Source: Phocoenobacter uteri
GTDB taxonomy: Bacteria > Pseudomonadota > Gammaproteobacteria > Enterobacterales > Pasteurellaceae
Reading direction: 5' to 3'
DNA: 64,000 nucleotides
NCBI RefSeq assembly: GCF_900454895.1
Contig: NZ_UGTA01000001.1
Location: forward strand, 1,984,001 to 2,048,000
Part shown: positions 55,664 through 64,000 of the stretch, piece after piece
Layout: the number at the start of each line of letters is the position of its first letter
Numbering within the stretch: the stretch's first letter is position 1
Notes under the pieces: model-generated
What the model was told of the DNA's origin: nothing
Seen by the model: only the letters and a program-made list of their open reading frames with translations
The model's database searches: none
Program-made: the position numbers and the translations under genes

Positions 55664-57445
55664 TTATTTATTAGCTGAGTGTTCTGAAAGGATAAGCGAG
55701 ACTAATCTATGCTCATTTTGAATAGTACTTTCATCATTAACAACTCTTAATAAACTATTTTTATCAATAGTATAAAGCGGAATAAAAACGTTATTATCAT
55801 TTTTATAATCGTCATAACCATAATTTTCGGTTAAATTCGTTACTTTTATTTTTGCACCTTGCTCTAACATTGTGTTTAATTTGGCATAGGTAACGTCTTT
55901 CGGGAATAAATGATTCACATTGAAACCATTTTGTTTTTGATTACGTTCTTTAACATTACTTTCATCATTAAATTCTAAACGAAAGATATTCTTTTCACCA
56001 AAATCGTGGAAATAATGTCCTGCTGAGAGAATGTTCATTTCCTGATCGATACTCATTGTGAATAGATAACCAATGCCAATTAAGTCTAAGTGACTGTCTG
56101 CGTGGTTGGAAAGAGGGCTACCGTAATAGGTTCTAATTCCCATCATTCGTGCTTTGGCTAAGCCGTTGTAATACGTATCCGCCATAATCACAGGAATGTT
56201 TAAATCTTTTAACGATTTTGCCACCATTAACGCCACTGGATTTGAACCAATGATAAGCACACCGGTGTCGGCAACTTGTCTGACTTTCAATAGGGACGCT
56301 ACTTTCTTCGCCCCTAATCCTTGAATAAATACAGTTCCAATAATAATGGTAAAGACTAATGGTACAAGTAATTCAACCCCTTTAATTCCTTGATCTTGTA
56401 AGCGAATGGCAAACAGTGAGGAAATAGCTGCTGCGACAATACCACGAGGGCCAATCCAACTAATCATCAATTTTTCATTGATGGTTAAATTTGAGCCAAT
56501 TGATGAGGCCCAAATTGCGAGTGGACGTGCAACAAACATAGCGATGAAGAGTAATACTAATCCTGAAAATCCAACACTTAAAAGTGCATTCAGATCAACT
56601 CGGGAAGCAAGAATAATAAATAAAACAGAAATCAATAAGACGGTTAAGGATTCTTTAAATTCTAAAATGTGATCTTTTGGAAAATTTTTCCAGTTTGCGA
56701 GGGCAACACCAAGAACAGTAATTGTTAGCAAGCCTGATTCGTGAGACATCGCATTTGAAACGGAAAAGAGGAGTAAGATATAGGCTAAAACAAAAACATT
56801 ACGTAGATAATCGGGGACTAAATGACGTTTAATCAGTTTAGCTAAACACCAAGCTCCCGCCATTCCAAGAATTGCAGCAATAATTATAATTTTGCTGAAT
56901 GTCCAAAAACTATTGGTTGAGCCATTAGAGATAATATATTCATAAATTAACACCACCGCGATTGCGCCGATTGGGTCAATTAAAATCCCTTCCCATTTTA
57001 GAATATTAGAAATCGTATTATTAGGGCGAACGCTACGCAATAAAGGCACGATTACCGTTGGACCTGTGACGCAAACTAATGCACCAAATAGCAAGGCGAC
57101 TCGCCAATCCATATCAAACAGCCAAAATGTGGCAAGTGAGATGACGGTTGTGGTGATCAGCATACCAACGGATACCAATAATTTAACGACTTTTCCGTGA
57201 TGGGTGATCTCATCAAATTCTAGTGTTAATGCCCCTTCAAAGAGAATAACGGCAACACCTAATGAGATAAAAGGAAAGAGCAGTTCACCAAAGACATCAT
57301 CGGGGTGAAATATATTTAAAATTGGTCCAACTAAAATCCCGATAAGGAGTAAAAAAAGAATAGATGGTTGTTTTAGATACCAAGCAAGCCATTGGGCTGC
57401 GATACCTAATCCCACAATCGCGGATAAAATCAATGCTGAGTCCAT
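55664..57445 (-). CDS. CPA1-type cation:proton antiporter with RCK-like domain
   Basis: A 593-residue inner-membrane sodium (or potassium)/proton antiporter. The first 390 residues hold about 12 membrane segments with the CPA1 pattern GPTVIVPLLRSVRPNN and WEGILIDPIGAIAVV (the ion-binding acidic pair) and SWIGPRGIVAAAISSLFA. The rest is cytoplasmic and starts with a TrkA-N-like nucleotide fold (VLIIGSNPVALMVAKSLKDL), ending in a short regulatory part. It lies 47 bases downstream of folE on the same strand, past an uptake-like motif at 57487. Confidence 0.9.
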   Translation of the reverse strand: MDSALILSAIVGLGIAAQWLAWYLKQPSILFLLLIGILVGPILNIFHPDDVFGELLFPFISLGVAVILFEGALTLEFDEITHHGKVVKLLVSVGMLITTTVISLATFWLFDMDWRVALLFGALVCVTGPTVIVPLLRSVRPNNTISNILKWEGILIDPIGAIAVVLIYEYIISNGSTNSFWTFSKIIIIAAILGMAGAWCLAKLIKRHLVPDYLRNVFVLAYILLLFSVSNAMSHESGLLTITVLGVALANWKNFPKDHILEFKESLTVLLISVLFIILASRVDLNALLSVGFSGLVLLFIAMFVARPLAIWASSIGSNLTINEKLMISWIGPRGIVAAAISSLFAIRLQDQGIKGVELLVPLVFTIIIGTVFIQGLGAKKVASLLKVRQVADTGVLIIGSNPVALMVAKSLKDLNIPVIMADTYYNGLAKARMMGIRTYYGSPLSNHADSHLDLIGIGYLFTMSIDQEMNILSAGHYFHDFGEKNIFRLEFNDESNVKERNQKQNGFNVNHLFPKDVTYAKLNTMLEQGAKIKVTNLTENYGYDDYKNDNNVFIPLYTIDKNSLLRVVNDESTIQNEHRLVSLILSEHSANK

Positions 57446-57492
57446 AATAGGTTACTCCAAAAAAATGTAAATTTTTAAAAAAATATGACCGC

Positions 57493-58149
57493 TTATTTTT
57501 TGATAAGGGTTAAAAATTCTTTACGAGTCTCACGATCTTGTAAAAATAATCCGCCAAATGCAGAGGTAATAGTTTTACTCTGCGTATCTTTCACACCACG
57601 ACATTTCACACAAAAGTGCGTTGCTTTCACAAAAACAGCAACATCATCGGTGTTTAAAATAGTTTGAAAAGCGGTTAATACTTGTTCCGTAAAACGTTCT
57701 TGAACTTGTGGGCGTTGTGCAAAAAATTGTACAACACGGTTGATTTTTGATAAACCGATAACCCAATCTTTGGGATAGTAAGCGACTGCAACACTGCCAT
57801 CAATAGTCACAAAGTGATGCTCACAGGTACTGGTAAACGTAATTTCATCAACCAAAACCATTTCGCTGACTTTCATTTGATTTTTAATTTTTGTGATTTT
57901 AGGAAAAGTGTCATAATCCAAACCACTAAAAATCTCATCAACATACATTTTAGCTAAACGATGCGGTGTTTCTTCAAGACTATCATCACGCAAATCCATG
58001 CCTAATAATTCCATAATCGCTTGAAAATGTTGCTGAATTTCAGCTTTACGATTTTCCTTATTCTTGGTCGGCGTAAGCATTGGCGTTTCAATGCCTTTTT
58101 CTAATAACGCATTACGCACATTGTCTGCTTCAAATGTTGTTGTATTCAT
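57493..58149 (-). CDS. folE: GTP cyclohydrolase I
   Basis: Makes 7,8-dihydroneopterin triphosphate from GTP, the entry to folate and also to queuosine (through QueD). 218 residues. The zinc ligands are in TSTCEHHFVTIDG and THFCVKCRGVKD, and the substrate loop is SKINRVVQFFAQRPQVQERFTEQV (split across residues 138-161). A GAGGGAAACA ribosome site precedes the ATG. The transporter upstream hints at a shared tie to queuosine metabolism. Confidence 0.96.
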   Translation of the reverse strand: MNTTTFEADNVRNALLEKGIETPMLTPTKNKENRKAEIQQHFQAIMELLGMDLRDDSLEETPHRLAKMYVDEIFSGLDYDTFPKITKIKNQMKVSEMVLVDEITFTSTCEHHFVTIDGSVAVAYYPKDWVIGLSKINRVVQFFAQRPQVQERFTEQVLTAFQTILNTDDVAVFVKATHFCVKCRGVKDTQSKTITSAFGGLFLQDRETRKEFLTLIKK

Positions 58150-58340
58150 TGTTTCCCTCTGATAGTTAAGTAGAGAATTCTATCAAATTGCTTTAAAAAT
58201 ACAACGTTAAAGATAAAGCAGGGAAGTATTGCAACTAGGGGATTTGTTTAAGAACCGAATTATTATAAGGAGTGTATTCATCACTTGTTGCGTATGGAAT
58301 TTCACTCCCTTAATCCATTTTTTGCTTTAAATATAAGAAA

Positions 58341-58901
58341 TTAAGCTTGTTGTAAGCGTTTTAATTGCCAAAATTTAGTGACAAATAGCATTGCAATCGC
58401 ATATTTTACGACGATATCAGCATAAATAATTTGCCAAATTTCTGTTAAAGGCAAAATACCGTAAAAGGCTAAAAAAGTGAATAAAACACTGTCTAATGGT
58501 ACGCTTAATGCATTTGAACTCAACACTCGCATAACAAATTTTCTATGCTTAAAGCGATGGAAAATTGCTGTATCAGCCAGTTCACTGACGGTAATTGATA
58601 AAAAAGAAGCAAAAATAAAGCGACTTGGTACATCTAACCAGTAAGAGACAATAACATTGACAATCACCGCCATAAAGATTGCCCAGTAAACAAATTTTAA
58701 ACCACCATAAAAGTGAATTTTATCTCTCAGAGTAAAAATAGCGGCAAAAAAAATTGTTCCAACAGAAAGCATTCCATAAAAAGGCAATGGAATAAATATA
58801 TTCAACGTGATATTAGCTAGCAGAATGCTAACAACATATAAAAAGACCAAGAAAATAGGGTGCGACAGGGTAAGCCCTCGCCATATGGGTAAATTCATCA
58901 T
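58341..58901 (-). CDS. VUT-family transporter, probable queuosine precursor transporter
   Basis: A 186-residue inner-membrane protein with about six hydrophobic segments, of the VUT/YhhQ family (COG1738), whose best-known members import preQ0 or preQ1. Visible family features are ASFLSITVSELADTAIFHRF and SNALSVPLDSVLFTFLAF (charged Ser/Glu/Asp residues in the membrane). The ATG at 58901 is chosen because GGAG lies eight bases upstream; longer in-frame starts run back into the structured leader. It precedes folE on the same strand. Confidence 0.8.
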   Translation of the reverse strand: MMNLPIWRGLTLSHPIFLVFLYVVSILLANITLNIFIPLPFYGMLSVGTIFFAAIFTLRDKIHFYGGLKFVYWAIFMAVIVNVIVSYWLDVPSRFIFASFLSITVSELADTAIFHRFKHRKFVMRVLSSNALSVPLDSVLFTFLAFYGILPLTEIWQIIYADIVVKYAIAMLFVTKFWQLKRLQQA

Positions 58902-58939
58902 TATTTTTTCTCCAAAACAATAAAACAGATTGATGGAAC

Positions 58940-59006
58940 TGTGCATTTTTAAGTGATTGCACACAGGTAAGCAGAGGTATCTACGCCTGAGCGGGGCATT
59001 CTAGCA
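58940..59006 (-). promoter_or_regulatory. Structured leader upstream of the VUT gene
   Basis: The stretch is noticeably richer in G and C than its surroundings. TGTGCA (58940-58945) pairs with TGCACA (58958-58963), and a second small hairpin can form around CGCCTGAGCG (58984-58993). The location suits a regulatory RNA, but I do not see the preQ1 riboswitch pattern, so the class is open. Confidence 0.35.
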
Positions 59007-59049
59007 AAAATTTGAGATAATTTGGAGAATTTATAAAAAATAGATAGAA

Positions 59050-59099
59050 AACCAACCATAACTTGCTCTAAATTAACACAGTTTATGGTTGGTTTTTTT
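59050..59099 (-). terminator. Terminator of the ubiH transcript
   Basis: AACCAACCATAA pairs with TTATGGTTGGTT in a 12-bp stem, 18 bases after the ubiH stop. T residues flank it on both strands. Confidence 0.8.
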
Positions 59100-59116
59100 A
59101 GAGAGGCACTTTTTAT

Positions 59117-60328
59117 TTACCAGCCCAACGCACGATTAGCCACCCATTCTCGCCCTATTTTGAAATGATCTAAACCAATCAATCCTAAGGTTCTCGCAAG
59201 CTGAACAGGTAAAAATTCACAGCAAAAAATAGAAATTAAGCCACTTGTTGAACGAATAATTTTATTCTGATCTGCCAAACGATTTTTTTCAAATTGAGTT
59301 AACAGAGCATAATCGCCGAAATCCTTACCTTGCTCAAACGCACCTGAAAGCAATTTCGCTAATTCATATAAATCTCGCATTCCCAAATTAAAACCTTGCC
59401 CTGCGACAGGGTGTAAAAGTTGGGACGCATTGCCGACAATCGCCAAGCGATGATGAATATGGGAAGTGGCTTTTTGGGATTGCAATGGATAACTAAAACG
59501 ACGGCTAGCACGCAAAAACTTACCTAATTTCCAACCAAAATTTTGTTGGAGTTTTGCCAAAAATTCTTCGTCAGAAAGGCTTAATAATTCACTTGGATCA
59601 TTAACACACCACACTAACGACATCTGATTTTTGACTTCTGCCGTTTCACACAATGGCAATAACGCCAAAGGACCTTGCAAAGTAAAACGCTCAAAGGCTT
59701 GTTGCTGGTGGGGTTGAGAAATTTCCACATTCGCAATAATCGCCGATTGATTATAATCTCGCAACTGTACCGTTTCCACACCACATTGCTTCGCGATTTG
59801 TGATTGAATACCGTCTGCTGCCACGATTAACGCCGATTTTAACTGTATGCCTGAACTTAACGTGATTTCACAAGTGGTCTGATTTCGTTCAATATTTGTA
59901 ACAGTGTCGGGGCAGAAAAGCTGAATATTTTGGTGCTTTTGAATAAGTTGAGAAAGTTCAAAACCAAGTTTGGCTAACTCAACCACCACGCCCAGTTGTG
60001 GCAAGTGCATTTCGGTGGCTTTTAAAGTGGTTTTACCAAAATGATGTTGATCTGAAACCTGAATTTTTTGAATTGAAGTGCTAATACGACGCACAACATC
60101 GCTCAAATTTGTCGTACCAAGCGGTTGAATTTTTTGTAATTTTTGCAAACTTCCTTGTGCCAATGCAATACTTCTCGCATCAAATCCCCCCTGACTTTTA
60201 AAATCTGGTTTGATCTTTTCCACAATCGCAATTTGCATGTTGTGATCCGTAAAACTACTCAATGCCAATGCCAAAATCGACCCTGTCATCGCACCACCGA
60301 CGATAACGACATCAAATTGCTGAGCCAT
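59117..60328 (-). CDS. ubiH: 2-octaprenyl-6-methoxyphenol hydroxylase UbiH
   Basis: FAD-dependent monooxygenase of ubiquinone synthesis. 403 residues from the ATG at 60328, chosen because GAGGTGG lies directly upstream and the product starts MAQQFDVVIVGGAMTGSILA. The GXGXXG-like motif is GGAMTG, the middle motif is VAADGIQSQIA, and the second FAD motif is AIVGNASQLLHPVAGQGFNLGMRD (over residues 304-327). Several stretches, such as QAFERFTLQGPLALLPL, match E. coli UbiH more closely than UbiF or VisC. Confidence 0.92.
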   Translation of the reverse strand: MAQQFDVVIVGGAMTGSILALALSSFTDHNMQIAIVEKIKPDFKSQGGFDARSIALAQGSLQKLQKIQPLGTTNLSDVVRRISTSIQKIQVSDQHHFGKTTLKATEMHLPQLGVVVELAKLGFELSQLIQKHQNIQLFCPDTVTNIERNQTTCEITLSSGIQLKSALIVAADGIQSQIAKQCGVETVQLRDYNQSAIIANVEISQPHQQQAFERFTLQGPLALLPLCETAEVKNQMSLVWCVNDPSELLSLSDEEFLAKLQQNFGWKLGKFLRASRRFSYPLQSQKATSHIHHRLAIVGNASQLLHPVAGQGFNLGMRDLYELAKLLSGAFEQGKDFGDYALLTQFEKNRLADQNKIIRSTSGLISIFCCEFLPVQLARTLGLIGLDHFKIGREWVANRALGW

Positions 60329-60354
60329 ATACCACCTCAATTTTTCATTCAAAA

Positions 60355-60397
60355 AAGCGGTAAGATTTTGCAAATTTTTTACTAAATCTTACCGCTT
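60355..60397 (-). terminator. Inverted uptake-signal pair forming a hairpin after glyS
   Basis: AAGCGGTAAGATTT (60355-60368) and AAATCTTACCGCTT (60384-60397) form a perfect 14-bp stem between glyS and ubiH. Both arms carry the AAGCGGT core. With the A/T-rich flank it can act as a terminator of glyS; known in this family for uptake-signal pairs. Confidence 0.75.
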
Positions 60398-60409
60398 GAT
60401 CATCACAAT

Positions 60410-62476
60410 TTATTGTAAAACTGAAATATCCGCCACATTTAAGAATAGGCGTTGTAGCGAGCCTAAAATTGCTAAACGGTTATTACGCAGTTTTTCATCT
60501 TCGGCATTTACCATTACTTTATCAAAGAAGGTATCCACCACATCACGCAAACTTGCAAGCTGTTCTAAAATCGCTTGATATTCGCCATTCGCAAATTGCG
60601 GTGCAAGGCTTGAATTTAACGCAATGATTTTTTCTGCTAATACTTTTTCAGCGTCAATTTCACAAAGTGAAAGATCGATCTCGCCGACACTATTTTCCGC
60701 TTTGGCTAAAATGTTTGCAACACGTTTATTCGCTGCTGCCAGAGCCTCAGCACTTTCTAAGGTACGGAAATAAGCTACTGCACGCACACGAGCGTCAAAA
60801 TCTGCTGGTTTTGTTGGGCGACGAGCTAATACCGCTTGAATGACATCAACTGAAATGCCTTCATCTTGATACCACGCACGGAAACGCCCCAGCATAAAAT
60901 CAACCACTTCATCGACCACATTTTTATTTGATAATTTATCGCCAAATAATTGTGCTGATTTTTGGATTAAATCCGTTAAATCTAATGGTAATTTTTTCTC
61001 AACGATAATACGCAACACACCTAATGCTGCACGACGCAACGCAAATGGGTCTTTGTCGCCTTTTGGATACTGACCGATACCAAAAATACCCGTTAAAGTA
61101 TCAATTTTATCCGCCAACGCAACGCTACACGCCACTAATGAAGTCGGTAATTCATCGCCTGAGAAACGTGGCATATATTGTTCATTTAATGCAACCGCTA
61201 CTTCTTCATCTTCGCCATCGTGACGTGCATAGTGCATTCCCATTACGCCTTGCGTATCGGTAAATTCAAACACCATATTCGTCATTAAATCGCATTTTGA
61301 TAATAAACCTGCACGTTTCGCTTTGGTTTCATCGGCACCGATTTGTTTTGCGATTTCGCCACTGAGTTGCTCAATACGAGTGGTTTTATCACGCACTGTA
61401 CCAAGCTGTTGTTGGAATAATACGGTTTCTAAACGTGGTAAATTATCTTCTAAACGCTGTTTTAGATCTGATTTAAAGAAAAATTCTGCGTCCGCTAAAC
61501 GTGGACGAACCACTTTTTCATTACCTTCGATCACAAAAGTTGGATCTTCTGGGTTGATATTCGACACAAAAATAAAGTTTGGTAATAAGTTGCCCGCTTT
61601 ATCATAAATAGGGAAATATTTTTGATCCCCTTTCATTGTGTAAACCAACGCCTCAGCAGGTACTTCTAAGAAACGCTCTTCAAATTTCGCCGCCATTACC
61701 ACAGGGAACTCAACTAATGATGAGACCTCTTCAAGTAAGTCTTCTTCAATATCTGCGATACCGCCTAATGCTTCGGCTTTGGCTTGTGAATCTTTTAAAA
61801 TGATCGCTTTACGCTCTTCAAAATCCGCAATAACCGATCCTTTTTCACGTAAAATTTCAGGATATTGATCCGCATTTGTAATTTCAACTTCTTGTTGCCC
61901 CAAGAAACGGTGTCCACGTAAAGTCGTACCACTTTTTACACCTAAAATTTCGCCGTTGATCAACTCATCGCCAAGCAACATCGTTACAGTATGCACAGGA
62001 CGGATAAATTGTACGGTCTTATCGCCCCAACGCATTGCTTTTGGAATCGGTAATTTTGCCAACGCATTGTTGATAATCTCATTTAACAAGCATTTGGTTT
62101 CTTGCCCTTTGATAACCGCACGATGTACCAACCACTCGCCTTTATCCGTTGCGATACGCTCCGCCTGATCAACCGTAATCCCACAACCTCTTGCCCAGCC
62201 TTCCGCTGCTTTGGTTGGATTACCTTGATCATCAAACGCCGCCTTAACAGCAGGACCACGTTTTTCAATATTTTTATCTGGTTGCACCAACGCAAGCCCT
62301 AAAACTTTAACCGCTAAACGACGTGGTGCAGCAAACCATTCCACTTTATCAAAAGTCAAACCCACTTGGTTTAACTCTTGTTCCACATTGCCCGCAAACG
62401 CCAGCCCTAATTTTTTAAGTGCCTTCGGTGGTAACTCTTCTGTGCCAATCTCGGCAAGGAAATTTTTTGTTGTCAT
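60410..62476 (-). CDS. glyS: Glycyl-tRNA synthetase beta subunit
   Basis: Beta chain of the alpha2-beta2 glycyl-tRNA synthetase; it carries the tRNA-recognition domains. 688 residues, the usual length. It starts MTTKNFLAEIGTEELPPKAL, with GDKTVQFIRPVHTVTMLLG and an HD-like domain (LLSKCDLMTNMVFEFTDTQGVMG), ending in an anticodon-binding region (FFDKVMVNAEDEKLRNNRLAIL). The alpha subunit gene glyQ is not in the window; it may lie beyond the right end on the same strand. Confidence 0.96.
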   Translation of the reverse strand: MTTKNFLAEIGTEELPPKALKKLGLAFAGNVEQELNQVGLTFDKVEWFAAPRRLAVKVLGLALVQPDKNIEKRGPAVKAAFDDQGNPTKAAEGWARGCGITVDQAERIATDKGEWLVHRAVIKGQETKCLLNEIINNALAKLPIPKAMRWGDKTVQFIRPVHTVTMLLGDELINGEILGVKSGTTLRGHRFLGQQEVEITNADQYPEILREKGSVIADFEERKAIILKDSQAKAEALGGIADIEEDLLEEVSSLVEFPVVMAAKFEERFLEVPAEALVYTMKGDQKYFPIYDKAGNLLPNFIFVSNINPEDPTFVIEGNEKVVRPRLADAEFFFKSDLKQRLEDNLPRLETVLFQQQLGTVRDKTTRIEQLSGEIAKQIGADETKAKRAGLLSKCDLMTNMVFEFTDTQGVMGMHYARHDGEDEEVAVALNEQYMPRFSGDELPTSLVACSVALADKIDTLTGIFGIGQYPKGDKDPFALRRAALGVLRIIVEKKLPLDLTDLIQKSAQLFGDKLSNKNVVDEVVDFMLGRFRAWYQDEGISVDVIQAVLARRPTKPADFDARVRAVAYFRTLESAEALAAANKRVANILAKAENSVGEIDLSLCEIDAEKVLAEKIIALNSSLAPQFANGEYQAILEQLASLRDVVDTFFDKVMVNAEDEKLRNNRLAILGSLQRLFLNVADISVLQ

Positions 62477-62497
62477 TTTGTTCTCTCTTTTAGACTG

Positions 62498-62514
62498 TTC
62501 ACGCAGAGCGTGAA
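62498..62514. repeat. Hairpin upstream of glyS
   Basis: TTCACGC and GCGTGAA form a perfect 7-bp stem with a 3-base loop, 20 bases downstream of the nuclease gene stop and 20 bases before glyS. No T-run is present. Confidence 0.4.
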
Positions 62515-62533
62515 TAATGTAATATTAAATTTT

Positions 62534-63547
62534 CTAAACGTTATTCAACGCTCTCACTTTTTCAATTTGTTGCTGTAACTGTAATTCTGTTGGTAGATAA
62601 GGTAAATATTTTGCACTAAAAATCTGTTTTCTATCGGCAAGTACAGAATATTTTGCAATCGCCTCACTTTTCTCACTACATAACACTAGACCAATAGTCG
62701 GATTATCATCTTCGCCTTTAAATTGCTCATCATACAAACGAACATAAGTATCCATTTGCCCGATATCTTGGTGCTTTAACTTACCAATTTTTAGATCAAT
62801 CAATAAAAAGCATTTCAGTTTGAAATTATAAAAAACTAAATCAATGTAAAAATCTTCATCGCCAAAACGAATTCTTTTTTGACGCTCAACAAATGCAAAC
62901 CCTTTGCCTAATTCAAGTAAAAATTGCTGTAAATTATTGATTATTGCTTGCTCAACATTACTTTCTTGATAGGTTTTATCCTGTAAATTTAAGAAATCTA
63001 AAATATAAGGATCACGCAAATAATCCTGTACCGTTTCTTTTAATACTTCTGTTTTTTCTTCTGCTTCTTGTGCAACAACAGACTTATTTTGGCTTGCTAA
63101 TAAACGTTCATAATAAAGTACTGAGATTTGACGATCTAATGCTCGAACAGACCAGTTTTGTTCAATCGTTTCCTGTAAATACCATTGTCTAGCACTAGGA
63201 TCTTCAACTCGAATTAATCGTCTATAATGCGACCAACTCAATTCGCGACACAGTGTGTCACGAATTGGAAAAGCAAGATAAAACTGACGCATATTACGTA
63301 AATTTGAAATATCAAAACCTTTACCATACATTGTAGTTAAACGCTCTGATAAATTTTGTAACACATATTTACCATACTCAGCACGCTGTTGCCCTTGCTG
63401 TTCATCTTCCACAAGCAAACGCCCAATATCCCAATAGCATTGGACCATTGCAGAATTGACCGTTTGTTTAACTTGCTTTCTCGCTTGCTCAATAATTTGA
63501 GCAATGCTTTGAGTTAAGTCATTATTTTCTGTTGGAAGATTATTCAT
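62534..63547 (-). CDS. DUF1016 / YhcG-family PDDEXK nuclease
   Basis: A 337-residue cytoplasmic protein of the YhcG family: an N-terminal DUF1016 domain (IAQIIEQARKQVKQTVNSAMVQCYWDIG, residues about 15-42) and LSWSHYRRLIRVEDPSARQWY in the middle, then a C-terminal PDDEXK nuclease fold. The active-site region reads DEDFYIDLVFYNFKLKCFLL followed by IDLKIGKL, so the usual E-x-K is D-x-K here. Such genes often sit in variable, defence-like or mobile contexts and their role is not settled. It lies between glyS and a glutaredoxin-related gene, which is a plausible insertion in the glyQS region. Confidence 0.85.
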   Translation of the reverse strand: MNNLPTENNDLTQSIAQIIEQARKQVKQTVNSAMVQCYWDIGRLLVEDEQQGQQRAEYGKYVLQNLSERLTTMYGKGFDISNLRNMRQFYLAFPIRDTLCRELSWSHYRRLIRVEDPSARQWYLQETIEQNWSVRALDRQISVLYYERLLASQNKSVVAQEAEEKTEVLKETVQDYLRDPYILDFLNLQDKTYQESNVEQAIINNLQQFLLELGKGFAFVERQKRIRFGDEDFYIDLVFYNFKLKCFLLIDLKIGKLKHQDIGQMDTYVRLYDEQFKGEDDNPTIGLVLCSEKSEAIAKYSVLADRKQIFSAKYLPYLPTELQLQQQIEKVRALNNV

Positions 63548-63580
63548 AAATTTGCAAATTCTCTCTAAAACCTAACCGCT

Positions 63581-63844
63581 TTAACCAAAAATAGTTTGTA
63601 ATTCTTCACGCTCTAATATTACTTTTTCATCGTCTAGCACCAAAGCAGGAATACCAATATTTCCTAAACTTTTTGGCATATCGAACGCCGAGTGATTATC
63701 GCGTAATTTTAAAAAGAGTTTAAAATTCGCCATTGATTCAAAAATATTTACACCTTCATATTCAACATTTAAGCGTTCTAATTCTTGCTTAAATGGAATC
63801 GTATCAGGGCATAAATCAGCATAAAAAAGTGTTGGTTTATTCAT
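63581..63844 (-). CDS. Glutaredoxin-related protein
   Basis: An 87-residue thioredoxin-fold protein (MNKPTLFYADLCPDTIPF). The expected CXXC is CPDT, with a single cysteine, so it would be monothiol-like or not catalytic; the cis-proline is in NIGIPALVLDD. Start at 63844 is chosen because it begins with the family's MNKPTLFY; the ATG overlaps the last eight bases of the upstream FRG gene, so the two are coupled. Function unknown. Confidence 0.75.
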   Translation of the reverse strand: MNKPTLFYADLCPDTIPFKQELERLNVEYEGVNIFESMANFKLFLKLRDNHSAFDMPKSLGNIGIPALVLDDEKVILEREELQTIFG

Positions 63845-64000
63845 TTTTAGTCTTTTTATCCTCAGAAGGTTGTTCATATTTCTTTTTAATCACTTCAGCT
63901 TGTTTATCTAGTTCAGGAAATAATGTTTCTTGGCTAATTCCTAAATATTTTAAATCTTTCAATAAGTTATCTTTACATCTATAAGGAATTGTAATACTCA
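63837..64000 (-). CDS. FRG-domain protein, C-terminal end (partial)
   Basis: Only the last 53 codons are inside the window; the 5' end lies beyond 64000. The segment SITIPYRCKDNLLKDLKYLG continuing ISQETLFPELDKQAEVIK matches the typical C-terminus of FRG-domain proteins (I-P, then LKDLxxLGIxxxTLFPELD). The tail is lysine-rich. FRG proteins are of unknown activity and occur in toxin- or defence-like settings. It stops in the overlap with the glutaredoxin-related gene. The assignment rests on a short piece. Confidence 0.6.
   Translation of the reverse strand, partial: SITIPYRCKDNLLKDLKYLGISQETLFPELDKQAEVIKKKYEQPSEDKKTKNE

Noticed and set aside
58940..59006. preQ1 riboswitch before the VUT-family gene
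   Set aside because: The characteristic stem-loop and A-rich tail of preQ1-I were not found, so it is reported only as an unclassified leader.

Overview
The window is a stretch of chromosome from a Pasteurellaceae bacterium (Gammaproteobacteria). Three things point there: AT-rich DNA with gammaproteobacterial 16S/23S/5S rRNA genes, a pasteurellacean gene set (glgBXCAP, dnaKJ, lipAB-ybeD, srl, fabB, folE, ubiH, glyS), and many intergenic copies of an AGCGGT motif with AT-rich flanks that resembles the Actinobacillus pleuropneumoniae-type DNA uptake signal ACAAGCGGT. One exact 9-mer of that signal lies between genes at 17919. I cannot name the genus. I see no prophage, CRISPR array, intact insertion sequence or integrase.

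Layout. 1-750: dsbA and its terminator. 1144-10810: a five-gene glycogen operon (glgB, glgX, glgC, glgA, glgP) making and mobilising glycogen. 10847-12241: a voltage-gated-type potassium channel facing a DUF1810 gene. 12256-15733: heat-shock genes dnaK-dnaJ behind a sigma-32-type promoter. 15840-17913: a small lipoprotein with a transferrin-binding-protein-like barrel followed by its probable Slam outer-membrane translocator, with a 13-T tract upstream and a terminator-like hairpin between them. 18038-28273: a complete L-fucose regulon (fucR, fucI, fucK, fucU, fucA, a ribose-type ABC importer, fucO) with a perfect CRP palindrome. 28679-28991: tRNA-Ser and two identical tRNA-Arg genes. 29050-36324: a FAD amine-oxidase-like gene, map, an exported SAM hydrolase-family protein, then lipA, lipB, ybeD, ispB and a DUF5718 gene on the minus strand.

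36501-41844: an rRNA operon (16S, tRNA-Glu, 23S, 5S) with promoter, boxA and terminator. 41845-42879 is about 1 kb without a convincing gene, holding a probable tRNA-Asp remnant and a CRP site in front of alanine dehydrogenase and a sodium-coupled transporter. 45641-47864: uvrD with a LexA-like box. 47866-49510: an AhpD-like gene with a decayed reading frame behind it, divergent from an RclR-like AraC regulator. 49723-53644: the glucitol/sorbitol PTS operon (srlAEBD, srlM, srlR). 53736-60397, all minus strand: fabB, tRNA-Asn, a CPA1 antiporter, folE, a VUT-family transporter and ubiH. 60410-64000: glyS followed (on the map, to its right) by a DUF1016/PDDEXK nuclease gene, a glutaredoxin-related gene and the C-terminal end of a FRG-domain gene.

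For the hunt, the most interesting loci are the Slam/lipoprotein cassette with its possible phase-variable tract, the DUF1016 nuclease plus FRG gene next to glyS, the SAM hydrolase with a Sec signal, the two-stop pseudogene behind the AhpD-like gene, and the tRNA remnant downstream of the rRNA operon.
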